Positions 7,046-15,262 of a stretch of 64,000 bases of DNA are shown here, piece by piece. The notes beneath the pieces were generated by a model. It was given only the letters and a program-made list of their open reading frames with translations, ran no database searches and was not told where the DNA came from. A program made the translations under genes and the position numbers. The DNA is from Solimonas soli DSM 21787 (GTDB lineage Bacteria; Pseudomonadota; Gammaproteobacteria; Nevskiales; Nevskiaceae), in contig NZ_AXDW01000001.1 in NCBI RefSeq assembly GCF_000474945.1, positions 310,001 through 374,000 on the forward strand, read 5' to 3'. How positions within the stretch are numbered: the first letter of the stretch is position 1; each line of letters opens with the position of its first letter.

Positions 7046-7864
7046 TCAGGGCGTCGTCGCGACGATCACGCTGGAGGCCTTGAACAGCGCGATCGCGGCG
7101 CCGCCGGCGTGCAGGCCCAGCGCATCGACGCTGGCATTGGTGATGATCGCCGCGATGGTGTTGCCGCCGGCGAGCTCGATGATCACTTCGCTGTTGACGG
7201 CACCGCGATGCACCGCCGCGATGCGGCCGCGCAGCTGGTTGCGCGCCGACAGGCGCAGCGGCGCGCCGTCGTCGACCGCGACCATGATCGACGAAGCCTT
7301 GACCAGCGCGATCGCCTCGGCGCCGCGCTTGAGGTTCAGCGCGTCACTGCTTTCGCGCGTCACGATGGCGACGATGCGCTCGCCGCCGTGCAGGGCGATT
7401 TCGATCTCGTCGTTCACCGCGCCGCGCGTGCGCCGGGTCACCTTGCCGGCGAACTGGTTGCGGGCACTCGTCTGCATGGCCATTCTCCCCAGCACGCGCA
7501 GATCGGCACCGCTGCGCGCGTGCGCGTCGTTGAGGGTATCGATGAAACGCCGGTGCTGCGCCTCCAGCGTGCGAAAGCTCTGCACCAGCTCCTGGCCGCG
7601 CGCCGTCAGCACGGTGCCGCCGCCGTGACGGCCGCCGGTGCTGCGCTCGACCAGCGGCGCGTCGGCGAGATTGTTCATCGCCGCGACGGCGTCCCAGGCA
7701 CCCTTGTAGCTGTAGCCGACGGCCTTCGCCGCGGCGCTGATCGAGCCGGTCGCGGCGATCGCCTCGAGCAGGCCGATGCGCGAGGCATTGCTGGCCAGGC
7801 CGCCGGGCAGCGAGAAGCCGAGATCGGCTTCCAGACGCAGGGTGCCGCGCTTGCGCGTCGCCAT
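7046..7864 (-). CDS. modE: Molybdate-responsive regulator ModE
   Basis: The protein has 272 residues. The LysR-like winged helix is at residues 25-115 (LLEAIAATGSISAAAKAVGYSYKGAWDAV, VERSTGGRHGGG). Two MOP domains follow, each starting with the SARNQ motif (SARNQFAGKV near 130, SARNQLRGRI near 205). Molybdate binding to the paired MOP domains makes the dimer bind DNA. The inverted repeat at 5608-5631 is its likely target. The gene starts 12 bases after moeA on the same strand, so it is probably the last gene of the long cofactor operon. Confidence 0.96.
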   Translation of the reverse strand: MATRKRGTLRLEADLGFSLPGGLASNASRIGLLEAIAATGSISAAAKAVGYSYKGAWDAVAAMNNLADAPLVERSTGGRHGGGTVLTARGQELVQSFRTLEAQHRRFIDTLNDAHARSGADLRVLGRMAMQTSARNQFAGKVTRRTRGAVNDEIEIALHGGERIVAIVTRESSDALNLKRGAEAIALVKASSIMVAVDDGAPLRLSARNQLRGRIAAVHRGAVNSEVIIELAGGNTIAAIITNASVDALGLHAGGAAIALFKASSVIVATTP

Positions 7865-7876
7865 GGCGTGTCCGGC

Positions 7877-9124
7877 TCAGGGCAAGGGCAGCCACTGCAC
7901 GACGGCCTGCGCCTCGAGCGCGCGACCGGCCGGGATGCGCGCCAGCGCGCCGGCATCGGCGAGATTGCTGAGCATGTGCGAAGCCTGGCGCCCGAGCTTG
8001 TCGAGCCAGACCTGGCCGCTGTCGTCGACACGCAGCGCCATGCGCAGCAGCTGCTCGCGCGCATCGCTGCGCACCGGCGCGGCGAGCCGGCCGTGACGCC
8101 AGGCCGGCGCCGCGTCGGCGCTGCCCTGCAGGCGCGCCAGCACGGCGGCGACGTGCACGTGCAGACCGATCAGCACGGCACCGGGGTTGCCCGGCAGGCC
8201 GAGCAGGACTTTCTGCGCCGACGTGCCGGCGTCGCGCAAGCCGAAGTACAGCGGCTTGCCCGGCTTCTGCGCGACCTGCCAGAACACCTCGTGCACGCCG
8301 AGCGCGGAAGCGACCGGCCGCACGAGATCGTGATCGCCGACCGAAACGCCGCCGGTGGTCAGCACGAGGTCGGCGCCGTCGAGCGCTTCGGCGAGCGCCG
8401 CGCTCAGCCGGGCCTCGTCGTCGACCACGTAGCGCGTCAGCGGAGCGTGCAGCCCGCGCGCGCGGAACCAGCTGCGCACCAGCGGCCCGTTGGCATCGAA
8501 AACACTGGCTTGAGCGGGGCCGTCGACGCCGGGCGCGGCCGTCGTGACGATTTCGTCGCCGGTGACGAGCAGGGCGACCCGCGGCGGCGCGATCGCGTCG
8601 ACTTCGCGCACGCCGGCCATCGCCAGCGCGGCGACGAGGCCGGCGTGCAGATGCTGACCTGCGGACGCGAGCTGCGCGCCGGCGCGCAGCTCCTCGCCGC
8701 GCTGACGCACGTCGGCACCGGGCGCGAGCGCGTCGCCGACGACGATCGTGCCGTCGTCGCGGCGCTCGACGATCTCCTGGCGCGCCACCGTGTCGGCACC
8801 GTCCGGCAGACGGCCGCCGGTGAAGATGCGCATCGCCGCCCTCGCCGGCAGCGGTCCCTCGGCGGCGACGCCGGCGCGCACTTCGCCGGCGAGCGGCAGC
8901 GCCGCACCGCCCGCAAGGTCGGCGCGGCGCAGCGCGTAGCCGTCGACGGCGCTCTGCATGTACATCGGCAGGTCGACGGCGGCGCTCGCGGGCGCGGCGA
9001 GCACGTGATGCAGCGCCGCCTCCGGAGCGAGGCGCGTCGCCTGCAGAGGCCGGATCAGCGCGTAGCGCGCCAGCGCCTCATCGAGACTGAGCAGGTTGCC
9101 GTGGCCGCAAGCGTCGTGTGCCAT
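7877..9124 (-). CDS. moeA: Molybdopterin molybdenumtransferase MoeA
   Basis: The protein has 415 residues, the usual MoeA length. SAVDGYALR near residue 60, the GGRLPDGADTVARQE loop near 110, and the GGVSVGDHDLVRP and PGKPLYFG segments near 245-275 are MoeA signatures, as is LGLPGNPGAVLIG. MoeA inserts molybdate into adenylylated molybdopterin. The start was taken at MAHDACG; an upstream ATG 14 codons earlier would overlap the moaCB gene. Spacing to both neighbours is about 13 bases, consistent with one operon. Confidence 0.95.
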   Translation of the reverse strand: MAHDACGHGNLLSLDEALARYALIRPLQATRLAPEAALHHVLAAPASAAVDLPMYMQSAVDGYALRRADLAGGAALPLAGEVRAGVAAEGPLPARAAMRIFTGGRLPDGADTVARQEIVERRDDGTIVVGDALAPGADVRQRGEELRAGAQLASAGQHLHAGLVAALAMAGVREVDAIAPPRVALLVTGDEIVTTAAPGVDGPAQASVFDANGPLVRSWFRARGLHAPLTRYVVDDEARLSAALAEALDGADLVLTTGGVSVGDHDLVRPVASALGVHEVFWQVAQKPGKPLYFGLRDAGTSAQKVLLGLPGNPGAVLIGLHVHVAAVLARLQGSADAAPAWRHGRLAAPVRSDAREQLLRMALRVDDSGQVWLDKLGRQASHMLSNLADAGALARIPAGRALEAQAVVQWLPLP

Positions 9125-9137
9125 GCGCGCGTCGCCG

Positions 9138-10061
9138 TCAGGCGTAGCCGCCGGTATGCGGCACATCGCGCTTGACCTCGAAGATGTGCACGAGCGACGG
9201 CAGGATGGCGAGCAGCGATTCGCTGGCGCCGCCGCGGCTGCCCGGCAAGGTCACGACCAGGGCGTCGCCGATGAAGCCGGCGATGCCGCGCGACAGCGCC
9301 GCGTAGGGCGTGCGCCGCTGGCCGAAGGCGCGCGCCGCTTCCATCAGGCCCGGCAGCTCGCGCTCGAGCAGCGGCTTGAGCGTATCGACGGTGATGTCGC
9401 GGCGACCGATGCCGGTGCCGCCGACGGTGACGATCAGGCCATGCTCGCGGTGCAGGCTCTGCACGGCATCGAGCAGGGCCCGCGGCTCGTCCGGCAGCAC
9501 CGCATAGTGGACCGGCGCGAAGCCGGCGGCGGCGAGTTCGGTCTCGACCGCGCGGCCGGCGGTGTCCGGCTTGCGGCCGGCGGCAACCGTGTCCGACAGC
9601 ACCAGCACCGCGGCGGACACCGGCGCCGGCAGGCGGCGCCGGTACTGCGACTTGCCGCCGCGCTTCTCGTCGAGCCGGCACTCGCGGATCGACATCTCGG
9701 CCGGCTCGCAGTACGGCTTGAGCATGTCGTAGATCGTCAGCGCGGCGATGCTCGCCGCTGTCAGCGCTTCCATCTCGACGCCGGTCGGCGCGATCGTCTC
9801 GACCTTGGCGATCACCCGCACGCGGTCCTCGCCGATCTCGTAATCGACATCGGCGCGATAGATCGGCAGCGGGTGACAGAGCGGGATCAGCTCGTCGGTG
9901 CGCTTGGCGGCGAGAATGCCGGCCACGCGCGCCGTCTTCAGCGGATCGCCTTTTTCGGTGTCGCCGGAGCGCAGCCGCGCGATGCAGTGCGGCGGCGCCA
10001 GCAGCTCGGCGGACGCGCGCGCGCGGCGCAGCGAGTCCGGCTTCATTCCTACGTCTTTCAT
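9138..10061 (-). CDS. moaCB: MoaC-MoaB fusion: pyranopterin phosphate synthase plus molybdopterin adenylyltransferase
   Basis: The protein has 307 residues. The first 145 are MoaC, with the active-site segments KTARVAGILAAKRTDELIPLCHPLP and GVEMEALTAASIAALTIYDM. The second half, from about residue 147, is MoaB, with VLSDTVAAGRKPDTAGR, the TVGGTGIGRRDIT nucleotide loop and ALVVTLPGSRGGASESL. MoaC makes cyclic pyranopterin monophosphate from the MoaA product. MoaB-type proteins adenylylate molybdopterin for MoeA. The fusion joins the first and a late step; such MoaC/MoaB fusions are known. Confidence 0.95.
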   Translation of the reverse strand: MKDVGMKPDSLRRARASAELLAPPHCIARLRSGDTEKGDPLKTARVAGILAAKRTDELIPLCHPLPIYRADVDYEIGEDRVRVIAKVETIAPTGVEMEALTAASIAALTIYDMLKPYCEPAEMSIRECRLDEKRGGKSQYRRRLPAPVSAAVLVLSDTVAAGRKPDTAGRAVETELAAAGFAPVHYAVLPDEPRALLDAVQSLHREHGLIVTVGGTGIGRRDITVDTLKPLLERELPGLMEAARAFGQRRTPYAALSRGIAGFIGDALVVTLPGSRGGASESLLAILPSLVHIFEVKRDVPHTGGYA

Positions 10062-10094
10062 CCAGCGCTCCTCGCGCTCGTGCGCGCGTGCCGT

Positions 10095-10604
10095 TCAGGC
10101 GCGGCGACGCGCGTGCCGCTGTTCTTCGTGATGATGGGGCTGCGCGGGCGTCGCGCCGTCGAGATCGGGCCGGATGCAGCAGCCCTCGACGAAGGCACTC
10201 GTGCCGTCGGCGTAGAACTCCTCCTTCCAGATCGGCACTTCGTGCTTGACGCGATCGACCGCCTCCTCGCAGGCGGCAAAGGCCTCGGCGCGATGCGGCG
10301 CGCGCGCGACGCAGTAGATCGCGACCTCGCCGATCGCCAGTCCGCCGACGCGATGCAGCACGCGCAGGTACGGCACGCCGTGCTTCGCCGCGACGGCCTG
10401 CTCGATGTCGCGGATCTGCTTCTCGGCGAGCGGCGCGTAGGCCGTATACGTCAGGCGCAGCACCTGCTTGCCGTCGTGATGATCGCGCACGGTGCCGGCG
10501 AACAGCGCGAGGCCGCCGCATTGCGGATGAAGGCCCCAGGCCAGCAGCGGCTCGAGTTGCAGCGGCCTGTCCTGGATGCGGGCGGGATCGGTCGGATTCG
10601 TCAT
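10095..10604 (-). CDS. moaE: Molybdopterin synthase catalytic subunit MoaE
   Basis: The protein has 169 residues. GALALFAGTVRDH-type sequence near residue 32 and VLHRVGGLAIGEVAIYCVARAPHRAEAFAAC in the middle are conserved. The catalytic-site lysines lie in DRVKHEVPIWKEEF. MoaE takes sulfur from the MoaD thiocarboxylate to make molybdopterin. The C-terminal 20 residues are a His/Arg-rich extension (PHHHEEQRHARRR) beyond the usual end. Confidence 0.95.
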   Translation of the reverse strand: MTNPTDPARIQDRPLQLEPLLAWGLHPQCGGLALFAGTVRDHHDGKQVLRLTYTAYAPLAEKQIRDIEQAVAAKHGVPYLRVLHRVGGLAIGEVAIYCVARAPHRAEAFAACEEAVDRVKHEVPIWKEEFYADGTSAFVEGCCIRPDLDGATPAQPHHHEEQRHARRRA

Positions 10605-10654
10605 GCGCCAATGGTACTGCGATGTGCGGTGTGCGGTGGCGCGACGCTGCGCGT

Positions 10655-10903
10655 TCAGCCGCCGGCGACCGGCGGCAACAGCGCGATGCGCTCGCCGCCG
10701 TGCAGCGGTTCGCGGCGCAGCACGAGACGGTCGCCGATCGCGCAGGCGCAGCGCACCAGCGCGGCGGCGAGTTCGGGCCGCGCGGCGGCGAGCTGATCGA
10801 GCACATCGGCCAAGGTGGCCGGAACCGCGAGCGGCAGCGCCCATTCCGACACGCCGGCGAGGCGCAGCAGCTGGCCGTGGAATTCGAAGGTGATGGTCGA
10901 CAT
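10655..10903 (-). CDS. moaD: Molybdopterin synthase sulfur-carrier subunit MoaD
   Basis: The protein has 82 residues with the ubiquitin-like fold pattern and ends in VAGG. The terminal Gly-Gly is the residue pair that is thiocarboxylated and hands sulfur to MoaE. The preceding HGGERIALLPPV is a typical MoaD end. It lies 20 bases after moaA and 50 bases before moaE. Confidence 0.93.
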   Translation of the reverse strand: MSTITFEFHGQLLRLAGVSEWALPLAVPATLADVLDQLAAARPELAAALVRCACAIGDRLVLRREPLHGGERIALLPPVAGG

Positions 10904-10923
10904 CGCGGGAGGTTGCAAAAAGC

Positions 10924-11910
10924 TCAGCCGCCCATGGCGTGCATGGTGATCGGCCGCTCGACCGGCCCGCGCTCGGTGACGTAACCGGCTTTCTTGCGCC
11001 AGACGGCATCGCGGATCGTGTCGAGCAGCGCGGCATCGGCGGCGCCCTCGCGCAGCAGCGTGCGCAGCGAGGTGCCGGTCTGCGCGAACAGGCAGGTATA
11101 GAGCTCGCCGGTCGCGGTGATGCGCAGGCGGTCGCAGCTGGCGCAGAAGGGATTGCTGACGGTCGAGATGATGCCGATCTGATAGTCGCCGTCGACCACG
11201 TAGCGCGTCGCCGGATCGGCACCGCGCGGCAGCGCCTGCACGTCGAAGCGCTCGCGCAGCGCGGCGAGAATCTCGGCTTCGCTGACCACCTGCTCGCGCT
11301 GCCAGCGGCCCGGCGTGTCGAGCGGCATGTATTCGATGAAGCGCAGCGGCAGGCCGCGCGCCCGCGCCCATTCGGTGAGCGCGACGATCTGCGCGCCGTT
11401 GTCGTCGCGCAGCAGCACGCTGTTGAGCTTGAGCGGCAGGCCGGCGGCGACGGCGGCGTCGATGCCGGCGATCACCGGCGCCAGCGGGCGGCCGGTCATG
11501 CGCTCGAAAGTCGCCGGCTCGGCGCTGTCGAGACTGATGTTGAGATCGTCGAGGCCGGCCGCCTTCAAGGGAGCGGCCAGCGGCGCCAGCAGCGAGGCGT
11601 TGCTGGTCATCGAGATGCGCTGCAGCCCCTGCCCGCGCAGCGCGTCGAGCGCCGCCACGCAGTCGACGAGACCGCGCCGCAGCAGCGGCTCGCCGCCGGT
11701 CAGGCGGATGTGCTGGATGCCGTCGGCCACCATGACGCGCGCCACGCGCACGATCTCCTCGAAGCTGAGCAGCTGCGACTTCGGCAGCCACTGCGGATGC
11801 TCGGGCATGCAGTAGCGGCAGCGGAAGTTGCAGCGATCGGTCAGCGAGATGCGCAGCTTGCGCTTGCGCCGCCCGTGCTGGTCGATCAGGTTGGAGACAC
11901 TGGCGTTCAC
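10924..11910 (-). CDS. moaA: GTP 3',8-cyclase MoaA
   Basis: The protein has 328 residues from a GTG that overlaps the mobA stop (GTGA). The radical-SAM cluster motif CNFRCRYC is near residue 27-34 and the SAM-binding LTGGEPLLR near 70. The second 4Fe-4S cluster is held by CASCDRLR and a later Cys (ELYTCLF). The protein ends in Gly-Gly, which in MoaA reaches into the active site and is needed for GTP conversion. It performs the first committed step of molybdopterin synthesis. Confidence 0.96.
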   Translation of the reverse strand: MNASVSNLIDQHGRRKRKLRISLTDRCNFRCRYCMPEHPQWLPKSQLLSFEEIVRVARVMVADGIQHIRLTGGEPLLRRGLVDCVAALDALRGQGLQRISMTSNASLLAPLAAPLKAAGLDDLNISLDSAEPATFERMTGRPLAPVIAGIDAAVAAGLPLKLNSVLLRDDNGAQIVALTEWARARGLPLRFIEYMPLDTPGRWQREQVVSEAEILAALRERFDVQALPRGADPATRYVVDGDYQIGIISTVSNPFCASCDRLRITATGELYTCLFAQTGTSLRTLLREGAADAALLDTIRDAVWRKKAGYVTERGPVERPITMHAMGG

Positions 11911-12524
11911 GTCGGATGATGTTGGGCGGCGGCCAGCCGCTCGGGCGTGTTGAGGTTCATCAGGGTACCGCACCAGCCGCGGATGTTCACGGCGACCGCG
12001 CCCTGCGCCGCCAGCCAGCGGCCGACCGCGTAGTGCCCGGCTTCCAGCGCGGTGCGCAGCGGCGCCGCCAGACGGCGATGCAGCAGGCACAGCGGGTAGA
12101 CCGGATCGCCGTCGACCACCGCATACGCCGCGTCGCGCCGCCCGGCCTGCGCCGCGGCCATGAGCTGCGCCGCCAGATCGGCCGGCAGACCGGGCGTATC
12201 GCAGGGCGCGGCGAGCAGCCAGTCGTGTTCGATCGCGGCGAAGGCCGCGGCGATACCGGCCAGCGGGCCGCGAAAATCCGGCCACGGATCGGCGACCACC
12301 GGCACGCCGAACGCCGCGTAGCGTTCGCCGTGGCGATTGGCGTTGATCAGCAGCGCCGCCGCCTGCGGCCGCAGCGCGTCGAGCAGGTGGGCGACCAGCG
12401 GCTTGCCGTCGAGCTCGGCCAGGCCCTTGTCGGCGCCGCCCATGCGCAGGCCGCGTCCGCCGGCGAGCACCACGGCGCAGGGCCGGCTTGCGGCGATCAG
12501 GCCGGCGCCTCGCTGAGCGCGCAT
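11907..12524 (-). CDS. mobA: Molybdenum cofactor guanylyltransferase MobA
   Basis: The protein has 205 residues. The nucleotide-binding signature VVLAGGRGLRMGGADKGL is at residue 18 onward and the metal-binding AAPCDTPGLP near 90. MobA couples GMP to molybdopterin to give the guanine dinucleotide cofactor used by nitrate reductases of the NasA type. The chosen ATG overlaps the nasA end by 28 bases; a start closer to SRPCAVVLAGG is possible. Coupling to nasA fits the need of that enzyme for this cofactor form. Confidence 0.93.
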   Translation of the reverse strand: MRAQRGAGLIAASRPCAVVLAGGRGLRMGGADKGLAELDGKPLVAHLLDALRPQAAALLINANRHGERYAAFGVPVVADPWPDFRGPLAGIAAAFAAIEHDWLLAAPCDTPGLPADLAAQLMAAAQAGRRDAAYAVVDGDPVYPLCLLHRRLAAPLRTALEAGHYAVGRWLAAQGAVAVNIRGWCGTLMNLNTPERLAAAQHHPT

Positions 12525-15190
12525 TCGGCGAGCAGGCCGCGGATTTCCGGCACGCATGAGCCGCAATTGCCGCCAGCCTTGAGACAGGCCGTAACGTCCT
12601 TCGGCGTCTTCAAATCCTTTTCGCGAATCGCCTTGACGATGGTGTTGCGGCCGACGCGGAAGCAGGAACAGACCAGCGGACCGGTGTCGCCGCCGCCGGT
12701 GAAGGGTTCGGCGGCGAGCAGGCCGGCGCGGTCGCGCGCCGACAGGCGCACGCGCTCGAACAGGCCCGCGAGCCAGTCGCGGGCCGGCAGCATCTGGCGC
12801 GGGGCGATGTAAAGACAGGCCTGCAAGCGTCCGTCCACGATGTGCGCGGCGTGAAAGACGCCGCTGTGGTCGTCACGATACTCGATCCAGTCCGGATCGG
12901 TTGGCGCGATGCCGAGAAAGCCATGCGCCCATTGCGAGCGGTCGCCGATCACGCCGCGGCCGGCGAATTCATAGCGCTGCGCGATACTGGTCTGCACGCG
13001 CGCCCACCAGGCCAGGCGCGGCAGATCGACGTGGCCGCGCGTGTACGCGAGGCCGTGCCAGTCGGCGCGGAATTCGTCGACGCGCACCGGCGTGTGCTTG
13101 AACTCGGGCTCGCCCGAGATCGGATCGACCACCGGGTTGACCAGCGAACCGACGCGCGCGTCGGACGCGTACTGGTCGTTCCAGTGGATCGGCACGAAGA
13201 CCTGGCCGCGGCGCATTTCGCCGCTGGTGCGCACGCGCACGACCAGCGAACCCCAGCGCGAGGTCACGCGCGCCAGCTCGCCCTCGCGCACGCCGCAGGC
13301 GAGCATGTCGGCCGGATGCAGATCGACGTAGGGCTCCGGCAGATGCGCGCCGAGCGTCGGCGCCAGGCCGGTGCGCGTCATCGTGTGCCACTGATCGCGC
13401 ACGCGGCCGGTGTTGAGCACCAGCGGGAAGCTGTCGTCCGGCGCGTTGGCCGGCGCCACCGGCGCGGTCGGCACGAACACTGCGCGGCCATCGGCATTCG
13501 AGAAGCGGCCGTCGGCGAACAGGCGCGCCGTGTCCTGCCCGGCTTCCAGTACCGGCCAGCGGATCGGCGCCAGGGCGTCGTAGGCGGCGCGATCGAGGCC
13601 GATCAGGCCGCGCAGGTTGAAGCGCCGCCGGCCCTCATTCTCGAAAGCCGACAGCCGCGCGTGCTCGTCGAAGATCTCGTGCGGGCTGTCGTAGGCGAAG
13701 GCGTGCGCATGGCCCATGCGGCGGCCGACTTCGGCGAACGCCCACCAGTCCGGCCGCGCCTCGCCCGGCGCGGCGCGGAAGCCGCGCTGGCGCGAGATGC
13801 AGCGCTCGGAATTGGTGACGGTCCCGTCCTTCTCGCCCCAGGCCAGCGCCGGCAGCAGCAGATGCGCGAGCTGCGTGGTATCGGTGTTCAGCATCACGTC
13901 GGAGACGACGACGAAGTCGCAGCGACGCAGCGCCTCGCGCACGCGATCGGCGTCCGGCAGGCTGACGATGGGATTGGTGGCGACGATCCAGATCGCCTTC
14001 ACGCGGCCGCTGTACACCGCCTCGAACAGGTCGACGGCCTTGAGGCCGGGCTTGTCGGCGATGCGCGGGCTGTTCCAGAAGCGCTGCACCAGCGCGCGCT
14101 GCTCCGGCGCGAAATCGAGATGCGCGGCCAGCGTGTTGGCGAGGCCGCCGACTTCGCGGCCGCCCATGGCGTTCGGCTGGCCGGTCATCGAAAACGGACC
14201 GAGACCCGGACGGCCGATGCGGCCGGTCAGCAGGTGGCAGTTGATGATGCTGTTGACCTTGTCGGTGCCCTGCCCCGACTGGTTGACGCCCTGCGAGAAC
14301 AGGGTGACGACCTTCTCGTGCGCGGCGAACATCGCGTAGAAGGCTTCGAGCTTTTCGCGCGCCAGGCCGCACTGCCGGGCCAGACCGTCGAGATCGCCGG
14401 CCGTGTCGCGCGCGACCGCCAGCGCGGCATCGAGGCCGCGCGTGTGGCCGGCGATGAAGGCCTCGTCGCGCACGCCCTGCGCGTCGAGCCAGGCGAGCAG
14501 GCCGTTGAACAGCGGCACGTCGGCGCCGGGCAGCAGCGGCAGGTGCAGATCGGCGATGTCGCAGGTCGGCGTGCGGCGCGGATCGACGACGACGATCTTC
14601 ATCTCCGGCCGCGCTTCCTTGGCGGCGCTGATGCGCTGGAACAGCACCGGGTGGCACCAGGCGGTGTTCGAGCCGACCAGCACCACCATATCGGCCAGCT
14701 CGAAGTCCTCGTAGCAGCCCGGCACCACGTCCTCGCCGAAGGCGCGCTTGTGGCCGGCGACCGCCGACGACATGCACAGGCGCGAGTTGGTGTCGATATT
14801 GGCCGAGCCGATGTAACCCTTCATCAGCTTGTTGGCGACGTAGTAGTCCTCGGTCAGCAGCTGGCCGGAGACGTAGAAGGCGACGCTGTCCGGGCCGTGT
14901 TCGGCGATCGTCTTCGCGAAGCGTCCGGCGACACGGTCGAGGGCGAGATCCCAGGACAGCGGCTGCAGCGCATCGCTGCCGCTCTCGGCGACGCGCTGCA
15001 GGGGCTGCAGCAGGCGGCCCTGCGTGACCAGCGTTTCGTGCAGCGCGCTGCCCTTCACGCAGAGGCGGCCGGCATTGGCGGGATGCGCGACATCGCCCTC
15101 GACCGGCCGCGCGTCGCCCAGCACGCGCACGCCGCAGCCGACGCCGCAGTACGGACAGGTGGTGGCGACGGCGCGCGGCGCCACGCTCAT
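12497..15190 (-). CDS. nasA: Assimilatory nitrate reductase catalytic subunit NasA
   Basis: The protein has 897 residues. The N-terminal 4Fe-4S cluster is held by CPYCGVGCGV and a fourth Cys in GRLCVKG. The molybdopterin domain covers about 60-700, with DTNSRLCMSSAVAGHKRAFG carrying the likely molybdenum-ligand cysteine. After about residue 830 there is a BFD-like 2Fe-2S domain (CSCFRVG, then CGSCVPEI). It reduces nitrate to nitrite in the cytoplasm; there is no signal peptide. Electrons probably come from the flavoprotein fusion encoded just upstream. Confidence 0.96.
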   Translation of the reverse strand: MSVAPRAVATTCPYCGVGCGVRVLGDARPVEGDVAHPANAGRLCVKGSALHETLVTQGRLLQPLQRVAESGSDALQPLSWDLALDRVAGRFAKTIAEHGPDSVAFYVSGQLLTEDYYVANKLMKGYIGSANIDTNSRLCMSSAVAGHKRAFGEDVVPGCYEDFELADMVVLVGSNTAWCHPVLFQRISAAKEARPEMKIVVVDPRRTPTCDIADLHLPLLPGADVPLFNGLLAWLDAQGVRDEAFIAGHTRGLDAALAVARDTAGDLDGLARQCGLAREKLEAFYAMFAAHEKVVTLFSQGVNQSGQGTDKVNSIINCHLLTGRIGRPGLGPFSMTGQPNAMGGREVGGLANTLAAHLDFAPEQRALVQRFWNSPRIADKPGLKAVDLFEAVYSGRVKAIWIVATNPIVSLPDADRVREALRRCDFVVVSDVMLNTDTTQLAHLLLPALAWGEKDGTVTNSERCISRQRGFRAAPGEARPDWWAFAEVGRRMGHAHAFAYDSPHEIFDEHARLSAFENEGRRRFNLRGLIGLDRAAYDALAPIRWPVLEAGQDTARLFADGRFSNADGRAVFVPTAPVAPANAPDDSFPLVLNTGRVRDQWHTMTRTGLAPTLGAHLPEPYVDLHPADMLACGVREGELARVTSRWGSLVVRVRTSGEMRRGQVFVPIHWNDQYASDARVGSLVNPVVDPISGEPEFKHTPVRVDEFRADWHGLAYTRGHVDLPRLAWWARVQTSIAQRYEFAGRGVIGDRSQWAHGFLGIAPTDPDWIEYRDDHSGVFHAAHIVDGRLQACLYIAPRQMLPARDWLAGLFERVRLSARDRAGLLAAEPFTGGGDTGPLVCSCFRVGRNTIVKAIREKDLKTPKDVTACLKAGGNCGSCVPEIRGLLAECALSEAPA

Positions 15191-15210
15191 CGCGGCAGCC
15201 CCGCCCGATA

Positions 15211-15230
15211 CCCGCCGCGAGAGCGGCGGG
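15211..15230 (-). repeat. Hairpin before nasA
   Basis: CCCGCCGC and GCGGCGGG form eight perfect pairs around a four-base loop, 20 bases upstream of the nasA start inside the operon. No T-run follows. It may slow exonucleases or tune nasA relative to nirBD. Confidence 0.5.
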
Positions 15231-15262
15231 CGTGGTGGATCGGTGTACGGTTCATGGCCCGA

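Noticed and set aside
6968-9175. A 735-codon plus-strand frame opposite modE and moeA
   Set aside because: No recognisable domain and an Ala/Arg/Gln-rich composition; the minus strand carries full MoeA and ModE motifs.
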